A stretch of DNA of 25,610 nucleotides, from assembly GCA_900544445.1 (NCBI GenBank), contig UQVK01000051.1, forward strand, positions 1 to 25,610, given 5' to 3'. Shown one piece after another: positions 1 through 7,187 of this stretch. Under the pieces are notes generated by a model, which did no database searches, was not told where the DNA came from, and saw nothing but the letters and a program-made list of their open reading frames with translations. The DNA is from an uncultured Lachnospiraceae bacterium (GTDB lineage: Bacteria > Bacillota > Clostridia > Lachnospirales > Lachnospiraceae). Within the stretch, counting starts at the first letter, position 1. Each line of letters starts with the position of its first letter. Both the position numbers and the translations under genes were made by a program.

Positions 1-17
1 ATCCATGCGTGCTTCCT

Positions 18-110
18 CCTGAAGAATGTTGGTGCAGTGCATTTCATATTGAATGGTGATTCTCAGGAAGTCGAAATCCTTTACAGGATCCTGGCTCTCC
101 AGGAAAAACA
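18..110 (-). pseudogene. remnant of a TIGR03960-type radical SAM gene
   Basis: Read on the minus strand from about 109, the translation has FLESQDPVKDFDFL followed by ITIQYEM and TNILQ. This matches a stretch near residues 90-120 of the intact radical SAM protein encoded at 3551-5530 (DNA 5165-5260). The two DNA stretches differ at about eight of roughly 85 positions and are in the same orientation. Similarity stops abruptly near 19 and near 110, and no N-terminal part, iron-sulfur motif or start site accompanies it. It is best read as a decayed duplication fragment. A continuation left of the window cannot be excluded, but the sequence already diverges at 1-18. Confidence 0.65.
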
Positions 111-298
111 TTTTCTCATTTGAAAGAAATTTATTAGTCTCATCATAACATATAAGAAGGTTTTGTGAAAGCTGTTATCTGCCTGAACAGTTTTGACGGG
201 TAAATAAGATTCTATCTCCTGACTGGACTCGTCTGTCAAAGCCTGTATGCCTGCGATCCCTTCATAAAACACCTTTGTATAAATTATTTATTTTGCCG
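111..298. other. gene-poor stretch left of the first gene
   Basis: No supported gene is seen here. A minus-strand open frame covers 81-272, but it starts at a GTG with no Shine-Dalgarno site and runs out of frame into the radical SAM remnant. The stretch is A+T-rich and ends just before the promoter at 299-327. Confidence 0.4.
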
Positions 299-327
299 TT
301 GACTCAGATTTTTTTATGTTTCATAAT
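299..327 (+). promoter_or_regulatory. sigma-A-type promoter for the small protein gene at 425
   Basis: A -35 box TTGACT (299-304) and a -10 box CATAAT (322-327) are separated by exactly 17 bp. Each is one base from consensus. Transcription would start near 334, giving a leader of about 90 nt to the ATG at 425. Confidence 0.6.
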
Positions 328-424
328 AAGTGGAAAGAAGCAAAAAAGAATGAGTATTGCACAGGGAATAACGCATATGTACCTCTACACAGCATTTGCA
401 ATATCGGGAAAGGATGTGAAAAAT

Positions 425-793
425 ATGATGTATCCATTTTTAACGCTGAACGATGATACGGAAATCACCCATTCTGAGATGAAACCCGATGGACAGGTAA
501 AGGTCTATATCGAAACGCCGGATACCGTTGATGGTTTTCATCATGCGGTCTGTTATCTTCCGGGATACACCTGGACAGAGATAAACGGCTATTCTGAGAC
601 TGAGATGAATTATTTTAAACAGTTGATCAGAGACAATGCTCATCTGATTCTGGAATTCGCTCAGGAAGGGGGTATCCTGAATGCCTCAAATGGTATTCCC
701 AGTTTGGGGAAATCCGATATTACTGTTGAAAGATTATTCAGGCCTTCGAGCCTCTCCAACCTTCTCCTGCCCCCGGCAGGCCGCCGTTTTTAA
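425..793 (+). CDS. small protein of unknown function with a probably altered C-terminus
   Basis: This is a 122-residue acidic soluble protein starting MMYPFLTLNDDTEITHSE; I cannot name its family. ATG 425 is chosen because an AAAGGA site sits about 10 nt upstream and the conserved-looking domain begins there. An in-frame ATG at 350 is the alternative and would add 25 residues. The folded part appears to end near residue 90, after QEGGILNASN. The last 30 or so residues (from GIPSLGKSD) look unlike the rest, and their final 56 nt are antisense to the end of the convergent NUDIX gene. That suggests the original stop was lost in a rearrangement and the frame now reads into neighbouring DNA. A good promoter lies at 299-327. 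Confidence 0.6.
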   Translation: MMYPFLTLNDDTEITHSEMKPDGQVKVYIETPDTVDGFHHAVCYLPGYTWTEINGYSETEMNYFKQLIRDNAHLILEFAQEGGILNASNGIPSLGKSDITVERLFRPSSLSNLLLPPAGRRF

Positions 794-1367
794 AAAACCA
801 GGCGACGGTCTGGGAACGGGAACTGAAGGTTTCTGTTTTCAGCATTTCACCAATCTGCTCTCTGGTGTAAAAATCAGCGGAGATTTCTTCATTTTCAGAA
901 AGGCGGGGGCAATCTGTACAGGTTTCGTCTACACGGGAGGCTCCTGCGCGGGGTGTGCCCTCCGCTTCCAGAAACACCAGCCAGGTGGCGGTATCGGAAA
1001 AGCCCACTGCCGAATAGGAAGGGGGAAGGATGTCGAGAAAACGGGCCACACGCAGGCCGGTTTCCTCATACAGCTCTCTTCTGGCACAGTCCTCCACGCT
1101 CTCTCCCTCCTCCAGCATACCGGCACAGAGGTTGTAGATGGTCCGGTTGACGCTCATGCGGAATTCCTTCAGAAGAAGGAGCCTGTCGTTCTTCCAGGCG
1201 ACAATGGTGACGCCGCTCACATGGGTGCCGATCTCGGAAGGGTCACGTAAAGGACTGCGGCTGACCATCTCAAAGGTCTTTTCTCTGCCCGCACGGTTTT
1301 CATAGGTCAGCTCGTATCCGTGCAGATATTTTCCTTCAAACCGTTTTTTCATGCCAAGCAGTTTCAT
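738..1367 (-). CDS. NUDIX hydrolase, ADP-ribose pyrophosphatase-like
   Basis: The 209-residue protein carries a complete Nudix box at residues 83-105 (G-x5-E-x7-REL-x-EE-x-GL), the Mg2+-binding signature of nucleoside diphosphate hydrolases. The N-terminal beta region (GYELTYENRAGREKTFEMVSR) and overall length resemble the ADP-ribose pyrophosphatase subgroup, which cleaves ADP-ribose to AMP and ribose-5-phosphate. The substrate is inferred from family resemblance only. ATG 1367 has an AAAGGG site six bases upstream. It lies 29 nt downstream of the RNase G gene and is the last gene of that minus-strand operon. Its 3' end overlaps the convergent small gene by 56 nt. Confidence 0.85.
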   Translation of the reverse strand: MKLLGMKKRFEGKYLHGYELTYENRAGREKTFEMVSRSPLRDPSEIGTHVSGVTIVAWKNDRLLLLKEFRMSVNRTIYNLCAGMLEEGESVEDCARRELYEETGLRVARFLDILPPSYSAVGFSDTATWLVFLEAEGTPRAGASRVDETCTDCPRLSENEEISADFYTREQIGEMLKTETFSSRSQTVAWFFKNGGLPGAGEGWRGSKA

Positions 1368-1396
1368 CGTTTCCCTTTCCCGGCGGCTGCAGAGCG

Positions 1397-2752
1397 TTAC
1401 TGGTCACAGGGTAACCGGCAGCCCCGTTTTACTCCATCTGTTTCAGAGTGAATCGCCATCAGGCTTTTCCCACTGCCGGAGAAGTCTGAGAGCTGTTCGT
1501 AGATGCTGCGGCGGACCTTTTTCCGGGTGATTTCCACCAGACCAAGGGGCGTCATATCCACCAGCACGGCTTTGACCGGGTCATTTTTCAGCTCTGTGGA
1601 AAGAAGCTGAAGAAGCTCCTTCTCGTCCTCTTTTTTCTCCATGCTGATGAAATCCACAAGGACGATGCCGGAAAGATTGCGCAGACGCAGCTGTCTTGCG
1701 ATCTCCAGGGCGGCTTCCCGGTTGATCAGGCGGAAGGTGTCGCGCGCGCCCTTTTTACCCGTATATTTCCCGGAATTGACGTCGATGACTGTGAGCGCTT
1801 CTGTGGGTTCAATGACCAGATAGCCGCCGCTTTTCAGCCATACCCGTTTTCCGCAGGCCTCCCGGATTTTCGCCGGAAGGCCGTAGAGGTTTGGCAGGGA
1901 GACGGCGCTGTCCTGGTACAGGCGTAGGGCTGGAAGGGCTTCCGGACAGGAATGCTCCATCCAGGTGCGGATCTGCTCATACAGGGCAGGATCGTCGGTG
2001 AGAATTTCCTCATATGCTTCCTGCGGCGTGTCCCGGATTTCGGTGAGGTATCCGCTCTCCGGCCGGTACAGGCAGCTGTAGCAGGTCCGCATGCCGGCCG
2101 TCTGCCACAATTCATCGGCCTGGCGGATCAGAGCCTGGGCTTCCCGGATCAGGGGAGCGTAACCTTCCTCCGCAAGCTCTCCGGCATTGGTCCGCACGAT
2201 CAGGCTGCAGCCGCGTGAAGTCAGGCTGTCTTCCCGGATATCCGCTGCGGCAAGGGCTTCTGTGATCTGCAGTCTGGCATCTTCGGCAAGTTTTCCGGAA
2301 AACTGTAGGCGGCCCCTCTCCTTTCCCGGAAAAACCACCGCATAACGGCCCGCCAGGGAAATCTCCGTGGTGAGCACCGGCTCCTTGGTCTTGACCGCTT
2401 CCCGGTCCACCTGCACCAGCAGCTCATCTCCGGCGAGAATCCGTCCGTCCGCCTTCCGGTTAAGAATCCGGGCGGATTCCATATGGGAAAGGGGCAAAAA
2501 GGCGCGCTGGCCCTTTGTAAGCTCCACGAAGGCGGCATTGATATTTTTCGCCACATTCATCACCTTGCCCACATAAATGCTGTTCAACCGCGCGGCCAGC
2601 GCGCCGTTTCCTTCGTCACCCGTTTCGTCCGGCCAGGCGGAAAGCGCGGCAAGCCGGCCATCTGAAAGGAGGAGGGATAAAATCCTGTTTTTTTCTTTCA
2701 GAAGAATCTGAACCGATTTTGATTTTTTCAGAGGAGAAACCTCTTTGACCAT
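1397..2752 (-). CDS. rng: ribonuclease G/E family endoribonuclease
   Basis: This 451-residue cytoplasmic RNase of the G/E family would cut single-stranded RNA in rRNA processing and mRNA decay. An S1-like RNA-binding region occupies roughly residues 35-125 (SIYVGKVMNVAKNINAAFVEL). The two metal-binding aspartates are visible as IDVNSG (D324) and VDFISM (D367), with the same 43-residue spacing as in E. coli RNase E. The protein ends soon after the conserved TPLGLVEITRKKVRRS segment and lacks the CPxCxGTG zinc-link that usually follows. It may therefore form dimers differently or be shortened. The start lies 2 nt after the stop of the DUF2344 gene, so translation is probably coupled. This gene often precedes rplU in Clostridia; here a NUDIX gene follows instead. 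Confidence 0.9.
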   Translation of the reverse strand: MVKEVSPLKKSKSVQILLKEKNRILSLLLSDGRLAALSAWPDETGDEGNGALAARLNSIYVGKVMNVAKNINAAFVELTKGQRAFLPLSHMESARILNRKADGRILAGDELLVQVDREAVKTKEPVLTTEISLAGRYAVVFPGKERGRLQFSGKLAEDARLQITEALAAADIREDSLTSRGCSLIVRTNAGELAEEGYAPLIREAQALIRQADELWQTAGMRTCYSCLYRPESGYLTEIRDTPQEAYEEILTDDPALYEQIRTWMEHSCPEALPALRLYQDSAVSLPNLYGLPAKIREACGKRVWLKSGGYLVIEPTEALTVIDVNSGKYTGKKGARDTFRLINREAALEIARQLRLRNLSGIVLVDFISMEKKEDEKELLQLLSTELKNDPVKAVLVDMTPLGLVEITRKKVRRSIYEQLSDFSGSGKSLMAIHSETDGVKRGCRLPCDQ

Positions 2753-2754
2753 GG

Positions 2755-3492
2755 TCAGAACGCCTCCCCCACGTCGCCCAGAGGAATCAGCCTGCCATCC
2801 GCTTCCGCGCGTGTCCAGGTTTCCAGCCGGGTAAACTGCACGGTCCAGAAGGGCGGCGTATCCTTTCCCGCAAAGGAAAGCAGCGCGTCAAGCAGCGCAT
2901 AAGGCTTGATGTTTCCCGCACTGCTGGCATCCACCTGAAATTCCAGAACCCCGTCATGAACGGAAAGAGAAAAAATGCCGGGGCGGATGTCCATCTGAGA
3001 GACGCCCTTTTTCGTTTCCTTTGTTATGAATATCTGTTCCTGATCCAGAAAGGCGGGGATTACACTTTCCAGGCAGGAAAAGTCCGAAAGAGAAACGCCT
3101 GCCTTAAGGACCGATTCGTCCTGCTTCATTGCGGCGGTGTAGGATGCTGCCGCCACGCTCGCCATGGCGTTTCCGGCGTTCTCCGGAAGGCGGACGATCC
3201 GTACGATCTCAATTCCTTCCACACAGACGGCGTTCAGCCGATCCTTCATCTCCTGCGCGTTCATGGGAATCTTCATCGGTTCGTTGACCTGGATGTCCAG
3301 ATATTCTCCCCGGCTCTCCACGCCAAGCCCCAGAGGGGAGGCAAAGCTCATGATCTGGTGCGGACTGAATCCCGAAGAATAAGCGATGTCGATTTCCGCC
3401 CTCCGGATGGCCTTCTGGAAAAAGCGCATCACGTCAAGATGGCCGATGAACCGGAGCGGTCCATATTTTGAAAACTGAATCCGAAGCTTCAT
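2755..3492 (-). CDS. TIGR03936/DUF2344 radical SAM-associated protein
   Basis: The 245-residue protein opens MKLRIQFSKYGPLRFIGHLD and continues RAEIDIAYSSGFSPHQIMSFASPLGLG, characteristic of the DUF2344 (TIGR03936) family. These proteins sit beside, or are fused to, TIGR03960 radical SAM enzymes. The biochemical role is not established; RNA modification or ribosome-related functions are only guesses from the neighbourhood. ATG 3492 is chosen over the longer frame to 3651 because AGAGGT lies five bases upstream and the family N-terminus begins exactly there. The longer frame would read back through the palindrome cluster into the upstream gene. Confidence 0.85.
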   Translation of the reverse strand: MKLRIQFSKYGPLRFIGHLDVMRFFQKAIRRAEIDIAYSSGFSPHQIMSFASPLGLGVESRGEYLDIQVNEPMKIPMNAQEMKDRLNAVCVEGIEIVRIVRLPENAGNAMASVAAASYTAAMKQDESVLKAGVSLSDFSCLESVIPAFLDQEQIFITKETKKGVSQMDIRPGIFSLSVHDGVLEFQVDASSAGNIKPYALLDALLSFAGKDTPPFWTVQFTRLETWTRAEADGRLIPLGDVGEAF

Positions 3493-3507
3493 ACTTACCT
3501 CTTTTTT

Positions 3508-3589
3508 TCCGCCGCCGTAAGGCGGCATTTCAATTATAGGAATTTGCGTCTTAGCGCAAATTCCCAGGAGAAAGCCTGTGGCTTTCTCC
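3508..3589. repeat. cluster of three short perfect palindromes, REP-like
   Basis: Three perfect hairpins lie in 80 bp: GCCGCC-gtaa-GGCGGC (3511-3526), GGAATTTGCG with a 6-nt loop (3539-3564), and GGAGAAAGCC-tgt-GGCTTTCTCC (3567-3589). The last two form the extreme C-terminal codons and stop of the radical SAM gene, and the first sits just upstream of the next gene's Shine-Dalgarno site. A TATAAT (minus strand, 3533-3538) lies between them without a clear -35. None is followed by a T-run, so they do not look like ordinary terminators. They resemble dispersed palindromic units that tune or stabilise the mRNA between operon genes. Confidence 0.55.
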
Positions 3590-5530
3590 GCCTCCTTCTT
3601 CCTGATGCCGGGCCGCGTATTCCAGAAGCGTCTGGGCGGAGCCGTCTTCAATCACGCCGTCGGCGTTTCGCTTTTCATAGCAGATGCCGCCGCCGAACCG
3701 GGCCGCTCCGCAGCCCTGGCACTGCTGCTTACAGTTGGGGGTGACCACTCCGTCAAGCGCCCGCTGCCACTCTCTCTTCAAAAATTCTTTGGTTACGCCG
3801 CAGTCCAGGAAATCCCAGGGGAAAATCTCGTCAAGACTCCGCTCCCTGGTTGTGTAAAAGTCCACGTCGAGACCGCACTTTTCAAAGCAGTCCATCCAGA
3901 TATCATTGTGGAAATGCTCTCCCCAGGAATCATAGATGCAGCCTCTTTCATAAGCCATACGGATGACGCGGGAAAGTCTGCGGTCGCCTCTTGCGAACAC
4001 GCCCTCCATCACGCTCACATCCGCCTCGTGCCAGTTGTATTTGATCCTTTTCTGGTTCAGCTGTTCGTGCACCGCCTGTCTGGTGAGACGGGCCTTGTCC
4101 AGAAATTCCTCCGCCGTGTTCATGGCCGCCCACTGGAAGGGGGTGAAGGGCTTGGGAATGAAGAAGGAGGTGCTCGCCACGATCTGGATCTGGCCGGTGC
4201 GCTTCTCCTTTGGCACGGTTTCAAAGAAGGTGGCCGCGATCTTGTTGCACAGCTCGGCAATGCCGCGGATATCCTCCTCGGTTTCCGTGGGAAGCCCCAG
4301 CATGAAATAAAGCTTCACCCGGGTCCAGCCTCCTTCAAAGGCCATGGCGGCGCCCTTCAGGATAACCTCCTCGGTCAGCCCCTTATTGATCACGTCGCGC
4401 AGCCGCTGGCTTCCCGCCTCCGGCGCGAAGGTCAGACTGCTCTTTTTCACATCCTGCACCTTTCCCATGATGTCCAGAGAAAAGGCGTCGATGCGCAGGG
4501 AGGGAAGGGAAATGTTTACCATTTTTTCCCGGCAGGTATCCATCAGGAAGGTGACCAGCTCCTCCAGATGGGAGTAATCGCTGGAGCTTAAGGAGCTTAA
4601 GGTGATTTCCTCCTGCCCCGTGCCCTCCAGCATATCCACCGCGTATTCCTTCAGCATATCGATGTTCCGCTCACGGACAGGCCGGTAGAGCTGCCCAGCC
4701 TGACAGAAGCGGCAGCCGCGGATACAGCCCCTCTGAATTTCCAGGGTTACCCGGTCCTGGGTGATTTTCATGAAGGGAACCACCGGCTTTTTGGGATAAT
4801 AGGTATCCGTCAGATCCATCTGGATCTGCTTGACGATTTTTTCCGGAATGCCTTCCACGGAGGGGGTAAAGGACGAGATGGTTCCGTCTTCATGGTAGGA
4901 AACCTCATACAGGGAGGGCGCGTAAATCCCGGGAATCTTCGCCGCCTCGATCAGAAACTCCCGGCGGGTCCAGCCGCCTTTTTTATATTCCTGATACAGA
5001 TCCAGCAGCTGCCGGTAGATGGTCTCGCCCTCTCCGATGTAAAAAAGGTCGAAAAAGTCCGCAATGGGTTCCGGATTGTAGGTGCAGGGACCGCCGCCGA
5101 TCACGATCGGGTCGTCTTTTCCCCGGTCTGTTGAAAGGAGCGGAATCCCCGACAGGTCGAGAATCTGAAGGATGTTGGTGTAGCACATTTCATATTGAAT
5201 GGTAATTCCCAGAAAGTCGAAATCCTTTACCGGATCCTGGCTCTCCAGAGCAAACAGCGGGATGTGCCGCTCCCGCATGATTTTGTCCAGATCCACCCAG
5301 GGGGAATAGACCCTCTCGCACCACACGTCATCCCAGCTGTTGAACATGTCGTAGAGGATCTGGATTCCGAGATGGGACATGCCGATCTCATACACGTCCG
5401 GGAAGCACATGGCAAAACGGGTTGCCACCTTTTCGGGATCCTTCATCACCGAATTGACCTCGCCGCCGATGTAGCGGGCGGGCTTTTCGATGGATAACAG
5501 TATTTCATCGCTTAATGCAAGTTTTCTCAT
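3551..5530 (-). CDS. TIGR03960 family B12-binding-domain radical SAM protein
   Basis: This is a 659-residue cytoplasmic enzyme. The N-terminal ~240 residues form the B12-binding-like region (CFPDVYEIGMSHLGIQILYDMFN). The radical SAM core follows, with cluster cysteines C269, C273 and C276 in RGCIRGCRFCQ. A cysteine-rich tail (CKQQCQGCG) is present near the C-terminus. The reaction is unknown for the family. ATG 5530 (MRKLALSDEILL) is preferred because GGAG lies seven bases upstream; the frame extends 20 codons further to 5590, across the promoter. The last dozen codons (GGESHRLSPGNLR) consist of two palindromes, so the C-terminus may have been remodelled by repeat insertion. It is first gene of the operon and is driven by the promoter at 5582-5610. 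Confidence 0.9.
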   Translation of the reverse strand: MRKLALSDEILLSIEKPARYIGGEVNSVMKDPEKVATRFAMCFPDVYEIGMSHLGIQILYDMFNSWDDVWCERVYSPWVDLDKIMRERHIPLFALESQDPVKDFDFLGITIQYEMCYTNILQILDLSGIPLLSTDRGKDDPIVIGGGPCTYNPEPIADFFDLFYIGEGETIYRQLLDLYQEYKKGGWTRREFLIEAAKIPGIYAPSLYEVSYHEDGTISSFTPSVEGIPEKIVKQIQMDLTDTYYPKKPVVPFMKITQDRVTLEIQRGCIRGCRFCQAGQLYRPVRERNIDMLKEYAVDMLEGTGQEEITLSSLSSSDYSHLEELVTFLMDTCREKMVNISLPSLRIDAFSLDIMGKVQDVKKSSLTFAPEAGSQRLRDVINKGLTEEVILKGAAMAFEGGWTRVKLYFMLGLPTETEEDIRGIAELCNKIAATFFETVPKEKRTGQIQIVASTSFFIPKPFTPFQWAAMNTAEEFLDKARLTRQAVHEQLNQKRIKYNWHEADVSVMEGVFARGDRRLSRVIRMAYERGCIYDSWGEHFHNDIWMDCFEKCGLDVDFYTTRERSLDEIFPWDFLDCGVTKEFLKREWQRALDGVVTPNCKQQCQGCGAARFGGGICYEKRNADGVIEDGSAQTLLEYAARHQEEGGGESHRLSPGNLR

Positions 5531-5581
5531 TCCAATCTCCACATCTATTTGCTCACAGAAACTCTTTAAATCTGATTTTTC

Positions 5582-5610
5582 AGTATACAAAAAATGAGCG
5601 GCTTTTTCAA
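5582..5610 (-). promoter_or_regulatory. promoter of the radical SAM - RNase G - NUDIX operon
   Basis: On the minus strand, TTGAAA (5605-5610) and TATACT (5582-5587) are spaced by exactly 17 bp, a near-consensus housekeeping promoter. Transcription would start near 5575, about 45 nt before the ATG at 5530. This supports the shorter start of the radical SAM gene. Confidence 0.7.
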
Positions 5611-5648
5611 GGAAAACGCAAAAAAATATGAGAAAATGTGCATACAGA

Positions 5649-7160
5649 TCAGAAACCGAAATATTTTTCTCTTAATCTGACATTTGCCATAACGCTTAAA
5701 TATCGTTTCAGCTGCAGCCTGGCGATATTGTGTGTAACATTTCGGCTGGAAATGCTCCAGTCTGCGTGCGCTTTTTCTATGATCCTGCCTTTCTCTCTGT
5801 TACGTTCGCAAAGCCTGCGGAAAAGTTCAACTGCCGCCCGATATTCTTTGCGGTCGGAATGATCAATAAATTCATAGAACATTTTTTGAAAAGGATAGAT
5901 CTTTTTGTAATAATCATTTGCGTTTGCCAGCGTTTTTATAAAGTTTTCCAGAAACAGCTTTTTCTGCTCCGGGGCTTCAGAAGTGACCTCCATGATCTCT
6001 CTGTGCTCTGCCGCAAGCTCCCTTAACCACTGTTGCGCTTCCTCCGAAATAATGACCTCATCGGTGCTGTCCCACCAGTACATACGGTCATCATCTGATA
6101 TATAGTAGTTGGGCTGCCCTTTCAATTCCTCCGGCGTATTCCAAAAGGTAAAATATCCATCCTGCCGCAGAAAATCACTGGTCCTGACCGGAGGAATCGG
6201 CGCCTCTATTGTACTTCTCCGCAGCTCCTCCAGCCATGCCGGCGCATATCTCTTTCTTATTTCGTCCCGATATACGGAATTACAAAGCTTCTTCCAGAGG
6301 CGCCAGAAAGGTTTCTGCCGGAGTTCAGCAGTCAGATAGACAATGACTCTGGCAGGAAGGAATAACGTATATTCAGCGATTTCCTTCCTGTCGGGGTCTG
6401 AGCAGCTTTCCCTGCCTGCCCGGTCTTTCCGGAGAAGGTCCCGAAGCGTCTGCATTGCCTCTTCTTCGTCTCTGCCGCAGAAGAAATGTTCCACCGCCTT
6501 TCTGCATCCGTAAACGTCGGCCGGGTAGGTATCCGGAACAAGCTCTGATTCCTTCAGGCTTTCAGTCCCATGGATGATAAAAAAGAGATCGGCAAGATCC
6601 GTTCCTCCGGAATACAGTTCCAATCCGGTGGGAACAGAGCTCATTACCTCTTCGGCATCAGGCGCATCATAGCCTTCCCTCCGCCGGCCAAACGCATATG
6701 CTTCCATATTCTCCCACAGTCGGAACCGCTTTTTCATGGAAAACTTCGTTTTCAGAAGGTGGTTAAGCCAGCCAACATAGGCGGTATCTTTTACGATATC
6801 TCCGTTTATTTCAGTAAATCCGGGCTCATCATCATACATCTCGAAGAGAAAATAAGCTGCGGTGATAACGTCGCTAAATTCCGCCGAGCCGATCTTATCT
6901 GACCAGAGACTGCAGCTGTGCGCATCGAAGGATGCATCCTCCCAGAAATCGTCTTCAAAATAATTGAACCAGAAGGTAAATTTCCCGCCGGGCAGGATCT
7001 CCGCAGGCTTCAGCAGCCATAGCTTCCGGCCAAAGATCTGGACGGCTTCCACCCCCATCATGCCGCCATAATTCAGAAGCTTCATCATCTGAGATACAAA
7101 AATTTCTTTTTGTTCTTTCCTGACGCCTGTTTTACCAGCGTAACAGCCAAATGTACCCAT
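5649..7160 (-). CDS. unknown protein, downstream member of a tandem paralogue pair
   Basis: The protein has 503 residues and no family I recognise. It is soluble by appearance, rich in Trp, Phe and Tyr, with no signal peptide or membrane segment. It is a divergent paralogue of the preceding gene (7188-8624). Both have an N-terminal region with a patterned FNYF/FNYS motif, a middle LPARVIVYL / LPVSLLHAY segment followed by FW-x2-W and VY-x-D-I, a D-x-FxxFW motif, and a C-terminus ending in R-x2-LLGF or R-x2-YFGF. The C-terminal third is helical (VELFRRLCERNREKGRIIEKAH). ATG 7160 has AAGGAC about nine bases upstream and lies 27 nt after the neighbour's stop, so the two are probably co-transcribed. 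No catalytic motif could be identified. Confidence 0.75.
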   Translation of the reverse strand: MGTFGCYAGKTGVRKEQKEIFVSQMMKLLNYGGMMGVEAVQIFGRKLWLLKPAEILPGGKFTFWFNYFEDDFWEDASFDAHSCSLWSDKIGSAEFSDVITAAYFLFEMYDDEPGFTEINGDIVKDTAYVGWLNHLLKTKFSMKKRFRLWENMEAYAFGRRREGYDAPDAEEVMSSVPTGLELYSGGTDLADLFFIIHGTESLKESELVPDTYPADVYGCRKAVEHFFCGRDEEEAMQTLRDLLRKDRAGRESCSDPDRKEIAEYTLFLPARVIVYLTAELRQKPFWRLWKKLCNSVYRDEIRKRYAPAWLEELRRSTIEAPIPPVRTSDFLRQDGYFTFWNTPEELKGQPNYYISDDDRMYWWDSTDEVIISEEAQQWLRELAAEHREIMEVTSEAPEQKKLFLENFIKTLANANDYYKKIYPFQKMFYEFIDHSDRKEYRAAVELFRRLCERNREKGRIIEKAHADWSISSRNVTHNIARLQLKRYLSVMANVRLREKYFGF

Positions 7161-7187
7161 TTTTTTCTGTCCTTTCTTTTAAACAGA

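Noticed and set aside
81..272. 63-codon minus-strand frame near the left edge
   Set aside because: GTG start without an SD site, and it runs out of frame through the radical SAM remnant.
3578..4591. 337-codon plus-strand open frame
   Set aside because: It is antisense to the radical SAM gene, whose motifs and promoter are clear; no SD site or family features are seen.
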